Shown here one piece after another: positions 1 through 4,229 of a stretch of DNA of 7,086 nt. Position 1 is the first letter of the stretch, and each line of letters begins with the position of its first letter. The DNA is taken from assembly GCA_948543905.1 (NCBI GenBank), contig CAOVIS010000054.1:1-7086 (forward strand). The letters run 5' to 3'. A program made the translations under genes and the position numbers. The notes below the pieces were generated by a model that did not search any database, was not told the DNA's origin, and saw only the letters and a program-made list of their open reading frames with translations. The DNA comes from an uncultured Bacilli bacterium (GTDB taxonomy: Bacteria > Bacillota_I > Bacilli_A > RF39 > UBA660).

Positions 1-177
1 CGGGAAATAAAAAAATAAATAATAAGCTTGCCTATATCTTAAAACTATTTTAAACTTAAATTGTAAAACGCTTAGAAACAAAATACTTACAAATAACGAT
101 TTATTTTTATAGACACATATCTTTATATCAAACTTAATTGATACATTGATAAGTACTTTTTTTTAATTGTTAAATAA
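1..177. other. AT-rich non-coding stretch at the left edge
   Basis: No convincing reading frame, RNA gene or repeat is visible here. The stretch lies downstream of spoVG and is very rich in A and T, so scattered promoter-like hexamers are expected by chance and none is convincing. It probably separates spoVG from the next gene beyond the window. Confidence 0.5.
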
Positions 178-201
178 AAAAACTACCATAAAGTAGTTCT
201 T
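174..201 (-). terminator. Intrinsic terminator after spoVG
   Basis: On the minus strand AACTAC (186-181) pairs with GTAGTT (198-193) around a 6-nt loop. The stem can be extended by one G-U and two A-U pairs, and a run of seven T follows. It begins right at the spoVG stop codon. A short stem next to a T tract is a normal rho-independent terminator for such an AT-rich genome. Confidence 0.75.
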
Positions 202-454
202 AAGCTTTCTTATATTCGTCTAGAATAGCATCTTCAAACATTTTACGTACATCTGGATTAATTGGATGAGCTATATCTCTATATCCACCAGTAGCAGTTT
301 TTCTACTTGGCATAGCGATAAATAAACCGTTATCTCCCTCAATTATTCGGATGTCGTGGATGGCAAATGAATCATCAATCAAAATAGATGCGATGCCTTT
401 CATTCTTGAGCCTTCCTTTTCGATTTTACGAACGCTTACTGATGTAATTTGCAT
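200..454 (-). CDS. spoVG: SpoVG, septation regulator / nucleic-acid-binding protein
   Basis: This encodes an 84-residue SpoVG. The family is a small dimeric nucleic-acid-binding regulator, first known from stage V sporulation and septation in Bacillus and also widespread in non-spore-formers. The hallmark stretch is clear: an N-terminal strand MQITSVSVRK, then HDIRIIEGDNGLFIAMPSRK and RDIAHPIN, then a C-terminal helix ending EYKKA. B. subtilis SpoVG is somewhat longer at its C-terminus. I chose the ATG at 454. Family alignment begins at MQI, and a good Shine-Dalgarno (AAAGGA) sits 5 nt upstream. A TTG at 484 in the same frame would add ten residues with no family match and would lie at the predicted transcription start. 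A promoter and terminator of its own flank the gene, so it can be expressed apart from yabG-veg. Confidence 0.96.
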   Translation of the reverse strand: MQITSVSVRKIEKEGSRMKGIASILIDDSFAIHDIRIIEGDNGLFIAMPSRKTATGGYRDIAHPINPDVRKMFEDAILDEYKKA

Positions 455-493
455 AAATATCCTTTCCCTTCTAAGTTTCAACAACTTAATTAT

Positions 494-522
494 ATTTTAT
501 AGCAAAAATAAAGAAATAGCAA
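494..522 (-). promoter_or_regulatory. Putative sigma-A promoter of spoVG
   Basis: Read on the minus strand, TTGCTA (522-517) and TAAAAT (499-494) are separated by exactly 17 bp in the gap between veg and spoVG. Transcription would start near 487, about 33 nt before the ATG. B. subtilis spoVG is known for a sigma-H promoter. I see an AGGAAAT like a sigma-H -35 at the end of veg, but no matching GAAT -10. Confidence 0.5.
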
Positions 523-530
523 GCATTATC

Positions 531-749
531 TTATATTTCCTTATATTTTATTTTAATATTTCCTGTTATCACATCAGCATAACTAAAACTTTTTTCTAAA
601 TTATCCCACGAAACAGTAAAAATATTTGGAAAAATAGCTTTTATCACACCATCATAAGTTGATACTTTATTTCGCATTCCATATACCTTTATAGTTGCTT
701 CTTCATTTAAATGTTTCTCTATTTCCCTACGTATTATATTAGAATTCAA
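531..749 (-). CDS. veg: Veg family protein (DUF1021)
   Basis: This is a 72-residue protein of the Veg family, slightly shorter than the B. subtilis protein of about 86 residues. The diagnostic end is SFSYADVITGNIKIKY, matching the SYSYADILT motif that precedes the final strand. The middle, DGVIKAIFPNIFTVSW, matches the conserved small beta-barrel with G-x-L/I, YP-x-x-F and V. In B. subtilis Veg is abundant and has been linked to biofilm gene expression through SinR, but its biochemical role is unsettled. The start is TTG at 749, preceded by an almost ideal Shine-Dalgarno AAGGAGG (760-754) that overlaps the yabG stop codon. Veg translation is therefore probably coupled to yabG. The yabG-veg neighbourhood is conserved across spore-formers. 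Confidence 0.9.
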   Translation of the reverse strand: MNSNIIRREIEKHLNEEATIKVYGMRNKVSTYDGVIKAIFPNIFTVSWDNLEKSFSYADVITGNIKIKYKEI

Positions 750-758
750 AATTCCTCC

Positions 759-1529
759 TTATCTAGGATAACCCACATACATAAGGCCATTCATTTTAAT
801 TCCTCCAATACCATCATGTCCATATTTTGTCTTATCTAAAAGGTCTAAAAGATTTATTTCGTGCCCCCGTTCTGTTAAAGCAATAGTCGTAGCAATTATC
901 GCAGGATCTAGTGCATGAATATTAACTCTTTTAGGTGAAGAAGCAAAATTAGCACCAGCCCTAATTAACTCCTCAAAATTAGATTGACAAGCCCCAGCAA
1001 TAATTACTAATTTTTCATGTGATTTTTCATATTTCCGCGCTGCTTGTACTGCTTTTACAAAATTAGCCGAATTTCGATAATTCTTTAAATCACTAGGATT
1101 ATTTTTTTTTCGATAATATGCATCGTGTCCCGTTATTATTATTATATCAGGTTTATACTCCATAATAAGACTAGTTATATTTTGTGAAATATTTTCCTCA
1201 CTTATTTTCTTTCCTATCGCCAAAACTCCTTTTTTTTTATAATAATCTAAACACTTAGCTAAATAATCTTTATCACCATCTATATGTAATATTTTAGCTG
1301 GCAAATAAAAATATTCACTTCTATCTAAATTTATTTCTTCATCAGAGGCATTTTCGCTCTCTGTATCACTTTCAATATACTCTTGCAAATCCTCTTCTAA
1401 AGCATCCGCATAAAGTCTAACTTCTATTCCTTTTAAATAATAAATATCATTTTTAATATTAACAATTTTAAATACTGTATCATGATTATAGCTAATTCTT
1501 GTAACCAAATCGCCTCGTTTTAGGGTCAT
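759..1529 (-). CDS. yabG: YabG, sporulation-specific cysteine protease
   Basis: This 256-residue protein matches YabG (about 290 residues in B. subtilis), a protease made late in sporulation in the mother cell that trims spore coat proteins and, in Clostridioides, germination proteins. Residues 1-43 form the typical N-terminal part (GDLVTR, EVRLYADA). Residues 44-70 are an acidic linker rich in D and E that differs from B. subtilis. From 74 on comes the catalytic part. ITGHDAY holds His135 and AGACQSNFEELIRAGANFAS holds Cys181, the residues matching the proposed catalytic pair. The very conserved RVNIHALDP follows at 201-209. The start is ATG with a GGTGAT ribosome site. yabG ends 9 nt before veg and overlaps its ribosome-binding site. 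YabG occurs essentially only in endospore-formers, so it is the best single argument for sporulation here. I found no convincing sigma-K promoter. Confidence 0.95.
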   Translation of the reverse strand: MTLKRGDLVTRISYNHDTVFKIVNIKNDIYYLKGIEVRLYADALEEDLQEYIESDTESENASDEEINLDRSEYFYLPAKILHIDGDKDYLAKCLDYYKKKGVLAIGKKISEENISQNITSLIMEYKPDIIIITGHDAYYRKKNNPSDLKNYRNSANFVKAVQAARKYEKSHEKLVIIAGACQSNFEELIRAGANFASSPKRVNIHALDPAIIATTIALTERGHEINLLDLLDKTKYGHDGIGGIKMNGLMYVGYPR

Positions 1530-1564
1530 GTTATCACCAATAAAATAATATGTAAATCACAAAT

Positions 1565-1585
1565 AAAAAAGAACCTTAAGTTCTA
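1565..1585 (-). terminator. Weak terminator-like hairpin after jag
   Basis: On the minus strand AGAAC (1584-1580) pairs with GTTCT (1574-1570) around a 5-nt loop and is followed by five more T residues. The stop codon of the R3H part of jag forms the foot of the stem. The 5-bp stem is short, so termination may be partial. It separates the rpmH-jag group from yabG. Confidence 0.45.
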
Positions 1586-1783
1586 ATTATCATATTTAAT
1601 AACTATATGTCTATTAGGTTCTTCTCCAACACTCTCCGTTTTAATTCCTTTAAAATTAGTAAGAACATTATGTACTATTCTTCTTTCATAAGAATTCATA
1701 TTATCCATTTCAATATCTGTTTTAGTTTTAACCACATCTCTAGCTAAATTTTTAGCAAGCCTCTCTAACTTAGCAATTTGTCT
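1583..1783 (-). pseudogene. jag: Frameshifted C-terminal R3H domain of Jag/KhpB
   Basis: Directly after the jag stop, the next reading frame is open for 66 codons. It begins RQIAKLERLAKNLARD and continues through MNSYERRIVHNVL to RHIVIKY. This is the complete R3H domain of Jag, including the R-x3-H signature (RRIVH) and the usual linker helix. It has no start codon of its own with a good ribosome site. The last in-frame codon upstream is GAT (1787-1785), followed by TAG. The two parts differ by a net +1 nucleotide (or -2, or -8) at about 1784. Repaired, Jag would be about 200 residues, close to the roughly 208 in B. subtilis. It may be a real mutation, an assembly error or, less likely, recoding. 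Confidence 0.85.
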
Positions 1784-2183
1784 AATCTTCTACATCTAAA
1801 ATTATCTTCGGACCATTATTAGCTACATTATTGATATACTGCCTACAAAGTACAGTCATAGCCTCTAAATTTTGACCATTTTTACCTATCAAAACCGGAT
1901 TATTAGAAGAATACATTTTAATAGTAGTAACTCCTTCTTTAGTACTTACTTCCATTGAAACATCAATACCCATACCTTTAACAATATTTTTTAAAAATTC
2001 TTGAACATCTACTATTAAATCAAGCTTCAAAAATACTTTGCACAGATAAGAATTTCCTTTAAATAATCCCCCTTTAGTTTCTGTAAAACTATATATAACT
2101 TCCGCTTCACTAGCATTTAATTTTGCTAAAACTTGATTTAAAGCTTCTTCCTTTGTTTTAGCGCTCATCTCTATTACATTCAT
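1782..2183 (-). CDS. jag: Jag/KhpB (SpoIIIJ-associated) N-terminal Jag_N and KH domains, truncated
   Basis: This 133-residue frame carries the first two domains of Jag/KhpB, an RNA-binding protein that acts with KhpA on small RNAs and cell elongation in Gram-positive bacteria. Its gene normally follows spoIIIJ/yidC. Residues 3-50 are the Jag_N domain (AKTKEEALNQVLAKL, KGGLFKG). Residues about 55-132 are the KH domain, with the GxxG loop GKNG at 100-103 in PVLIGKNGQNLEAMTVL. The frame ends TAG right after ILDVED, exactly where the linker to the R3H domain should begin. That domain is intact in another frame downstream. The start is ATG, 2 nt after the yidC stop, with an AGAGGT ribosome site inside the yidC end. 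A product without R3H would keep the KH domain but lose the single-strand-binding module. Confidence 0.9.
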   Translation of the reverse strand: MNVIEMSAKTKEEALNQVLAKLNASEAEVIYSFTETKGGLFKGNSYLCKVFLKLDLIVDVQEFLKNIVKGMGIDVSMEVSTKEGVTTIKMYSSNNPVLIGKNGQNLEAMTVLCRQYINNVANNGPKIILDVED

Positions 2184-2185
2184 TA

Positions 2186-3169
2186 CTATTTACCTCTTTT
2201 CTTACTAGAACTTTCCTTTTTATTATTTTTAGGTTTAATAATCATATCTTTTTTCTCTTCTCTTTCATCTAATTTTTTAAATACAAAGTTCTGTAATACC
2301 ACAAATCCATTAGTAGCAATCCAATATAATGCAATCGCAGTAGATAAATATAAAGAAGCAACTGAAATCATTATAATCATAAATTTAAACATAAACTGCA
2401 TTTGTCTATCCATCTCTGGATTTCCCATATTATTAGAAGACATCGCATTTTTAAATGATAAATAGGTAGTTAAAATAATAAGAACAATTATAATAACATA
2501 CAACCACTCATGCGAATTAAACAATCCCACCATTGGTGTCTTACCAAGTACAAGACCTAAAAATCTATCCTCAAATATCGCTGGAGTTCTATTAATAGCT
2601 TGTAAAAAAGCGAAGAACAATGGCAATTGAATAAAAGCTAACAAGCAACTTCCAAATGGACTAATATTATATTTCTTATATACCATCATCATTTCTTGAC
2701 TTTTTTGAATCATTGCTTCATTATCATTACGATTAGCATATTTCTTTTCTATTTTTGCTAGTTCCGGCTGAGCTTTTTTCATATTTGCTGTTTGTTTCAT
2801 TGTTTTGCGAGAAACTGGCATTAAAATGAGTCTAATAGCAAGACCAATTAATATAACAAATTTCAAAATAATATAAGCAAGTGGTTTAACAAAAATACCT
2901 TCCCAAATTCCCTTTGACTTATTACTATTAAGTCGAAATTCTGAACACAAAGGTAAATCATCATAATCTATCTTAGTTTGATCTTTATGTTCCATATAAA
3001 GGTTATTTAAATCTCCTTCTTCAGGCCTACATAAAATATCTTTTTGTAAAATCTGTCCTGTTTCTTTATTCTCTACTGGAGTTTTACCATCCATAATATA
3101 ATTACTATTTCCACATCCTGCAATTGCAAGAATCATAACTGCAATTATACCTATTTTAATTTTTTTCAA
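2186..3169 (-). CDS. yidC: YidC/SpoIIIJ/Oxa1 family membrane protein insertase (lipoprotein)
   Basis: This 327-residue insertase places membrane proteins into the lipid bilayer with or without SecYEG. It is the SpoIIIJ type, made as a lipoprotein: a hydrophobic leader ends in the lipobox IAGC, giving Cys19 at the mature end. The Oxa1 core starts near residue 90. The first membrane helix (about 97-118) holds Arg113 in AIRLILMP, matching the arginine in the hydrophilic groove. A charged cytoplasmic hairpin (121-167, with MMVYKKYNISPFG) and further helices follow at about 171-192, 222-238, 258-275 and 277-296. The tail is Lys-rich. Odd feature: about 70 residues lie between the lipobox and the first helix, more than in B. 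subtilis SpoIIIJ (261 residues in total), with Cys47 and Cys75. The TTG start overlaps the rnpA stop (TTGA), with GAGGG upstream. Confidence 0.95.
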   Translation of the reverse strand: MKKIKIGIIAVMILAIAGCGNSNYIMDGKTPVENKETGQILQKDILCRPEEGDLNNLYMEHKDQTKIDYDDLPLCSEFRLNSNKSKGIWEGIFVKPLAYIILKFVILIGLAIRLILMPVSRKTMKQTANMKKAQPELAKIEKKYANRNDNEAMIQKSQEMMMVYKKYNISPFGSCLLAFIQLPLFFAFLQAINRTPAIFEDRFLGLVLGKTPMVGLFNSHEWLYVIIIVLIILTTYLSFKNAMSSNNMGNPEMDRQMQFMFKFMIIMISVASLYLSTAIALYWIATNGFVVLQNFVFKKLDEREEKKDMIIKPKNNKKESSSKKRGK

Positions 3170-3501
3170 TTTTTTTCCCTCATCTTTCCTAAAACATCTA
3201 ATAAATACTGCTCTTTTTCTTTAAAACTTAAATTATTTATATCACTTCTTACCATTATAATATAATTTTTATTTTTAAAACATAATTTTTTATACTTATC
3301 AAGTATAAATCTAAGCTGTCTTTTTATCTTATTGCGCTCTACTGCACACCCACACTTTGTACTAACAGCCAGCCCAAATCTTGGAAAATTATAAATACCA
3401 TCCTTATAATATATAACATAATATTTATTTTTAAAATATCTTCCTGTTTTAATTATATCATTAAATTCCAAATTTTTTTTAACAATTTCATATTTTTTCA
3501 A
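3166..3501 (-). CDS. rnpA: RNase P protein component
   Basis: This 111-residue basic protein is the cofactor that helps the catalytic RNA of RNase P cut the 5' leader from tRNA precursors. The RNR signature is at about 51-65 (CAVERNKIKRQLR), preceded by the conserved RFGLAVSTK strand and followed by the YIIMVR strand. Length is normal for the family. The start is TTG at 3501. No ATG exists in this frame nearby, and an AGGTG element lies about 9 nt upstream. It lies 54 nt after rpmH, behind a terminator-like hairpin, and overlaps yidC by 4 nt. It is the usual rpmH-rnpA-yidC-jag order at bacterial origins. Expression probably depends on read-through from the rpmH promoter, which gives more L34 than RnpA. 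Confidence 0.96.
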   Translation of the reverse strand: MKKYEIVKKNLEFNDIIKTGRYFKNKYYVIYYKDGIYNFPRFGLAVSTKCGCAVERNKIKRQLRFILDKYKKLCFKNKNYIIMVRSDINNLSFKEKEQYLLDVLGKMREKN

Positions 3502-3528
3502 AATTTCTCACACCTATCAAGTACTAAC

Positions 3529-3556
3529 AAAAAAAACACCACTAAAAAACAGTGGC
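3529..3556 (-). terminator. Terminator/attenuator between rpmH and rnpA
   Basis: On the minus strand CCACT (3555-3551) pairs with AGTGG (3543-3539), closed by a G-U pair, around a 7-nt loop. Eight T residues (3536-3529) follow two bases after the stem. The stem begins at the last base of the rpmH stop codon. No clear promoter lies between it and rnpA, so it probably acts as a partial terminator that sets the L34 to RnpA ratio. Confidence 0.7.
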
Positions 3557-3678
3557 TATTTGCATAAAACTTTACGACCTTTTCTCCGTCTATTATTTAA
3601 AATATTAGTCTCTTTCCGAGCAAAGAATCCATGCTTTTTTGCTTTTTTTCGATTATTTGGTTGATATGTTCTTTTCAT
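3556..3678 (-). CDS. rpmH: Ribosomal protein L34 (bL34), short form
   Basis: This 40-residue, strongly basic protein of the large ribosomal subunit begins [21 protein letters not shown] and ends with the hallmark RRRKGRKVL. Most bL34 proteins have 44 residues. Compared with B. subtilis, about four residues are missing in the middle, where family members have a K-N-G-R-like turn (here RKETNILNN). The ending LCK also differs from the usual LSA. The reading frame itself is intact. The start is ATG with an excellent Shine-Dalgarno, AAGGAGGTG, ending 5 nt upstream. A near-consensus promoter lies about 30 nt before the start. The gene marks the left boundary of the origin and transcribes away from it. 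Confidence 0.96.
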   Translation of the reverse strand: MKRTYQPNNRKKAKKHGFFARKETNILNNRRRKGRKVLCK

Positions 3679-3711
3679 ATTAACACCTCCTTAAAAATTT
3701 CAAGTATTTTA

Positions 3712-3740
3712 ATTATATTATCATATTATCTTGAAGTCAA
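3712..3740 (-). promoter_or_regulatory. Sigma-A promoter of rpmH
   Basis: On the minus strand TTGACT (3740-3735) and TATAAT (3717-3712) are separated by exactly 17 bp, close to the consensus vegetative promoter. Transcription would start near 3705, leaving a leader of about 27 nt with the strong ribosome site. It likely drives rpmH and, by read-through, rnpA-yidC-jag. Confidence 0.85.
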
Positions 3741-3799
3741 GTTTTTTCGCCTAATTATCCTTATCATATCAAAAAAAATGTCAATAAAACTCAAGTTAT

Positions 3800-3828
3800 T
3801 AATAATAAATTGTGGATAATGTGGATAA
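3800..3828 (-). promoter_or_regulatory. Tandem perfect DnaA boxes with adjacent TAA repeats
   Basis: TGTGGATAA occurs twice with no spacer (3811-3819, 3820-3828). Both read as the perfect consensus TTATCCACA on the minus strand. Directly 5' are three contiguous TAA triplets (3800-3808) and two further bases. Trinucleotide runs of the TAG/TAA kind beside paired DnaA boxes resemble the DnaA-trio element that feeds DnaA onto single strands. The orientation agrees with E. coli R1, where the unwinding element lies 5' of TGTGGATAA. The box calls are firm. The trio reading is tentative in so AT-rich a background. Confidence 0.8.
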
Positions 3829-3853
3829 AATTTACAATAAACAAACTATCAAC

Positions 3854-3882
3854 ATTGTCAAAATTTGTCGAATAATGTCGAT
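3854..3882 (+). promoter_or_regulatory. Three 10-bp-phased TGTC motifs, putative Spo0A box cluster
   Basis: TGTC occurs at 3856, 3866 and 3876, exactly one helical turn apart, in the contexts ATTGTCAAA, TTTGTCGAA and AATGTCGAT. The middle one is a perfect core of the Spo0A box (TTTGTCGAAA in B. subtilis), and the flanking ones are weaker. Spo0A dimers are known to bind tandem boxes with 10-bp spacing, and Spo0A binds oriC in B. subtilis to restrain initiation. That this organism has Spo0A is inferred from its sporulation genes. The gene is not in the window. Confidence 0.6.
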
Positions 3883-3930
3883 TTTACATATCAACATCTA
3901 ATTTTTATTATATTGTTAATAAATCATAAG

Positions 3931-3939
3931 TTATCAACA
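3931..3939 (+). promoter_or_regulatory. DnaA box TTATCAACA
   Basis: This differs from the consensus TTATCCACA at one position and is a common functional variant in Firmicute origins. It lies in the middle of the intergenic origin region, on the opposite strand to the tandem boxes. Confidence 0.6.
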
Positions 3940-4075
3940 ATATATTAGGACCAACTTATCCCAGTGTTTCTAGTACATAAAAGTCTTACTTATAAAGTAA
4001 TAAACAGTATTCACTTTTCATTTAATATATACTAATTGTGAATTGTTAAAATTAATTAAAAAAAGTTGTTAAAAG

Positions 4076-4106
4076 TGTTGATAAACGTCAAATTATCAGA
4101 TATTAT
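4076..4106 (+). promoter_or_regulatory. dnaA promoter overlapped by a DnaA box
   Basis: TTGATA (4078-4083) and TATTAT (4101-4106) are spaced by exactly 17 bp, a good sigma-A promoter pointing at dnaA with a start near 4113 and a leader of about 117 nt. The DnaA box TGTTGATAA (4076-4084) covers the whole -35 element. DnaA bound there should block RNA polymerase, which fits the known autorepression of dnaA. Another box, TGTGAATAA (4131-4139), lies just downstream of the start. Confidence 0.7.
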
Positions 4107-4130
4107 AGTATCAAAACATTGTTTATAACC

Positions 4131-4139
4131 TGTGAATAA
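4131..4139 (-). promoter_or_regulatory. DnaA box TTATTCACA in the dnaA leader
   Basis: TGTGAATAA on the plus strand is TTATTCACA on the minus strand, which fits the relaxed consensus TTATNCACA. It lies about 20 bp downstream of the inferred dnaA transcription start and could take part in autoregulation or origin assembly. Confidence 0.6.
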
Positions 4140-4166
4140 TAAACATTTGCAATTTTACAGTTTATT

Positions 4167-4178
4167 TTTTCGACAAAA
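4167..4178 (-). promoter_or_regulatory. Putative Spo0A box in the dnaA leader
   Basis: The minus strand reads TTTTGTCGAAAA, containing the ten-base Spo0A box TTTGTCGAAA without mismatch. It lies about 60 bp downstream of the inferred dnaA start site and just before another TAAAAT (4184-4189) that could be a second -10. A repressor here could hinder dnaA transcription. Function is inferred from the motif alone. Confidence 0.5.
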
Positions 4179-4229
4179 TGCGCTAAAATTAGATTGTAAA
4201 AAAAAACTACTGACTGTGGGGTGAGGTTT

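Larger units (their letters stand above)
3679..4229. other. oriC: Chromosomal origin region (oriC) between rpmH and dnaA
   Basis: This 551-bp AT-rich gap has no gene and lies between divergent rpmH and dnaA. Perfect DnaA boxes stand at 3811-3819 and 3820-3828. One-mismatch forms are TTATCAACA (3931-3939), TGTTGATAA (4076-4084) and TGTGAATAA (4131-4139). Two-mismatch forms are CTATCAACA (3846-3854), ATATCAACA (3888-3896) and TGTTAATAA (3914-3922). A cluster of Spo0A-box-like motifs is at 3854-3882, and a perfect inverted repeat TTACTT-ATA-AAGTAA is at 3986-4000. Pure A/T tracts such as 4048-4074 are possible melting sites. Gene order and box density make origin function very likely. The exact unwinding site is inferred. 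Confidence 0.88.

Noticed and set aside
482..484. TTG as the spoVG start (94 residues)
   Set aside because: The extra ten residues do not match the family, the codon is at the predicted transcription start, and a good ribosome site precedes the ATG at 454.
1544..1552. Sigma-K -10-like CATATTATT before yabG (minus strand)
   Set aside because: One mismatch to CATAnnnTA and no AC -35 at the right spacing. In such AT-rich DNA this is not enough, although sigma-K control of yabG is expected from B. subtilis.
1782..1790. Programmed +1 frameshift in jag at GAT-TAG
   Set aside because: Not supported as recoding: P-site re-pairing from GAT to ATT is poor and no upstream internal Shine-Dalgarno is visible as in prfB. 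Mutation or sequencing error is more likely.
3631..3819. Plus-strand open frame of 62 codons opposite rpmH
   Set aside because: It runs antisense to rpmH and its promoter, has low-complexity hydrophobic content typical of AT-rich DNA, and shows no recognisable family.
3956..3964. TTATCCCAG as a DnaA box
   Set aside because: The last three positions all differ from TTATCCACA.
4184..4189. TAAAAT as a second dnaA promoter
   Set aside because: No acceptable -35 hexamer at 16-18 bp (it reads TTATTT or similar). Possible but unsupported; the 4078-4106 promoter is much better.
4221..4223. GTG as the dnaA start codon (452 residues)
   Set aside because: It lies inside the likely ribosome site GGGGTGA, has no Shine-Dalgarno at a proper distance, and adds residues beyond the usual DnaA N-terminus. 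TTG at 4230 is better on both counts.
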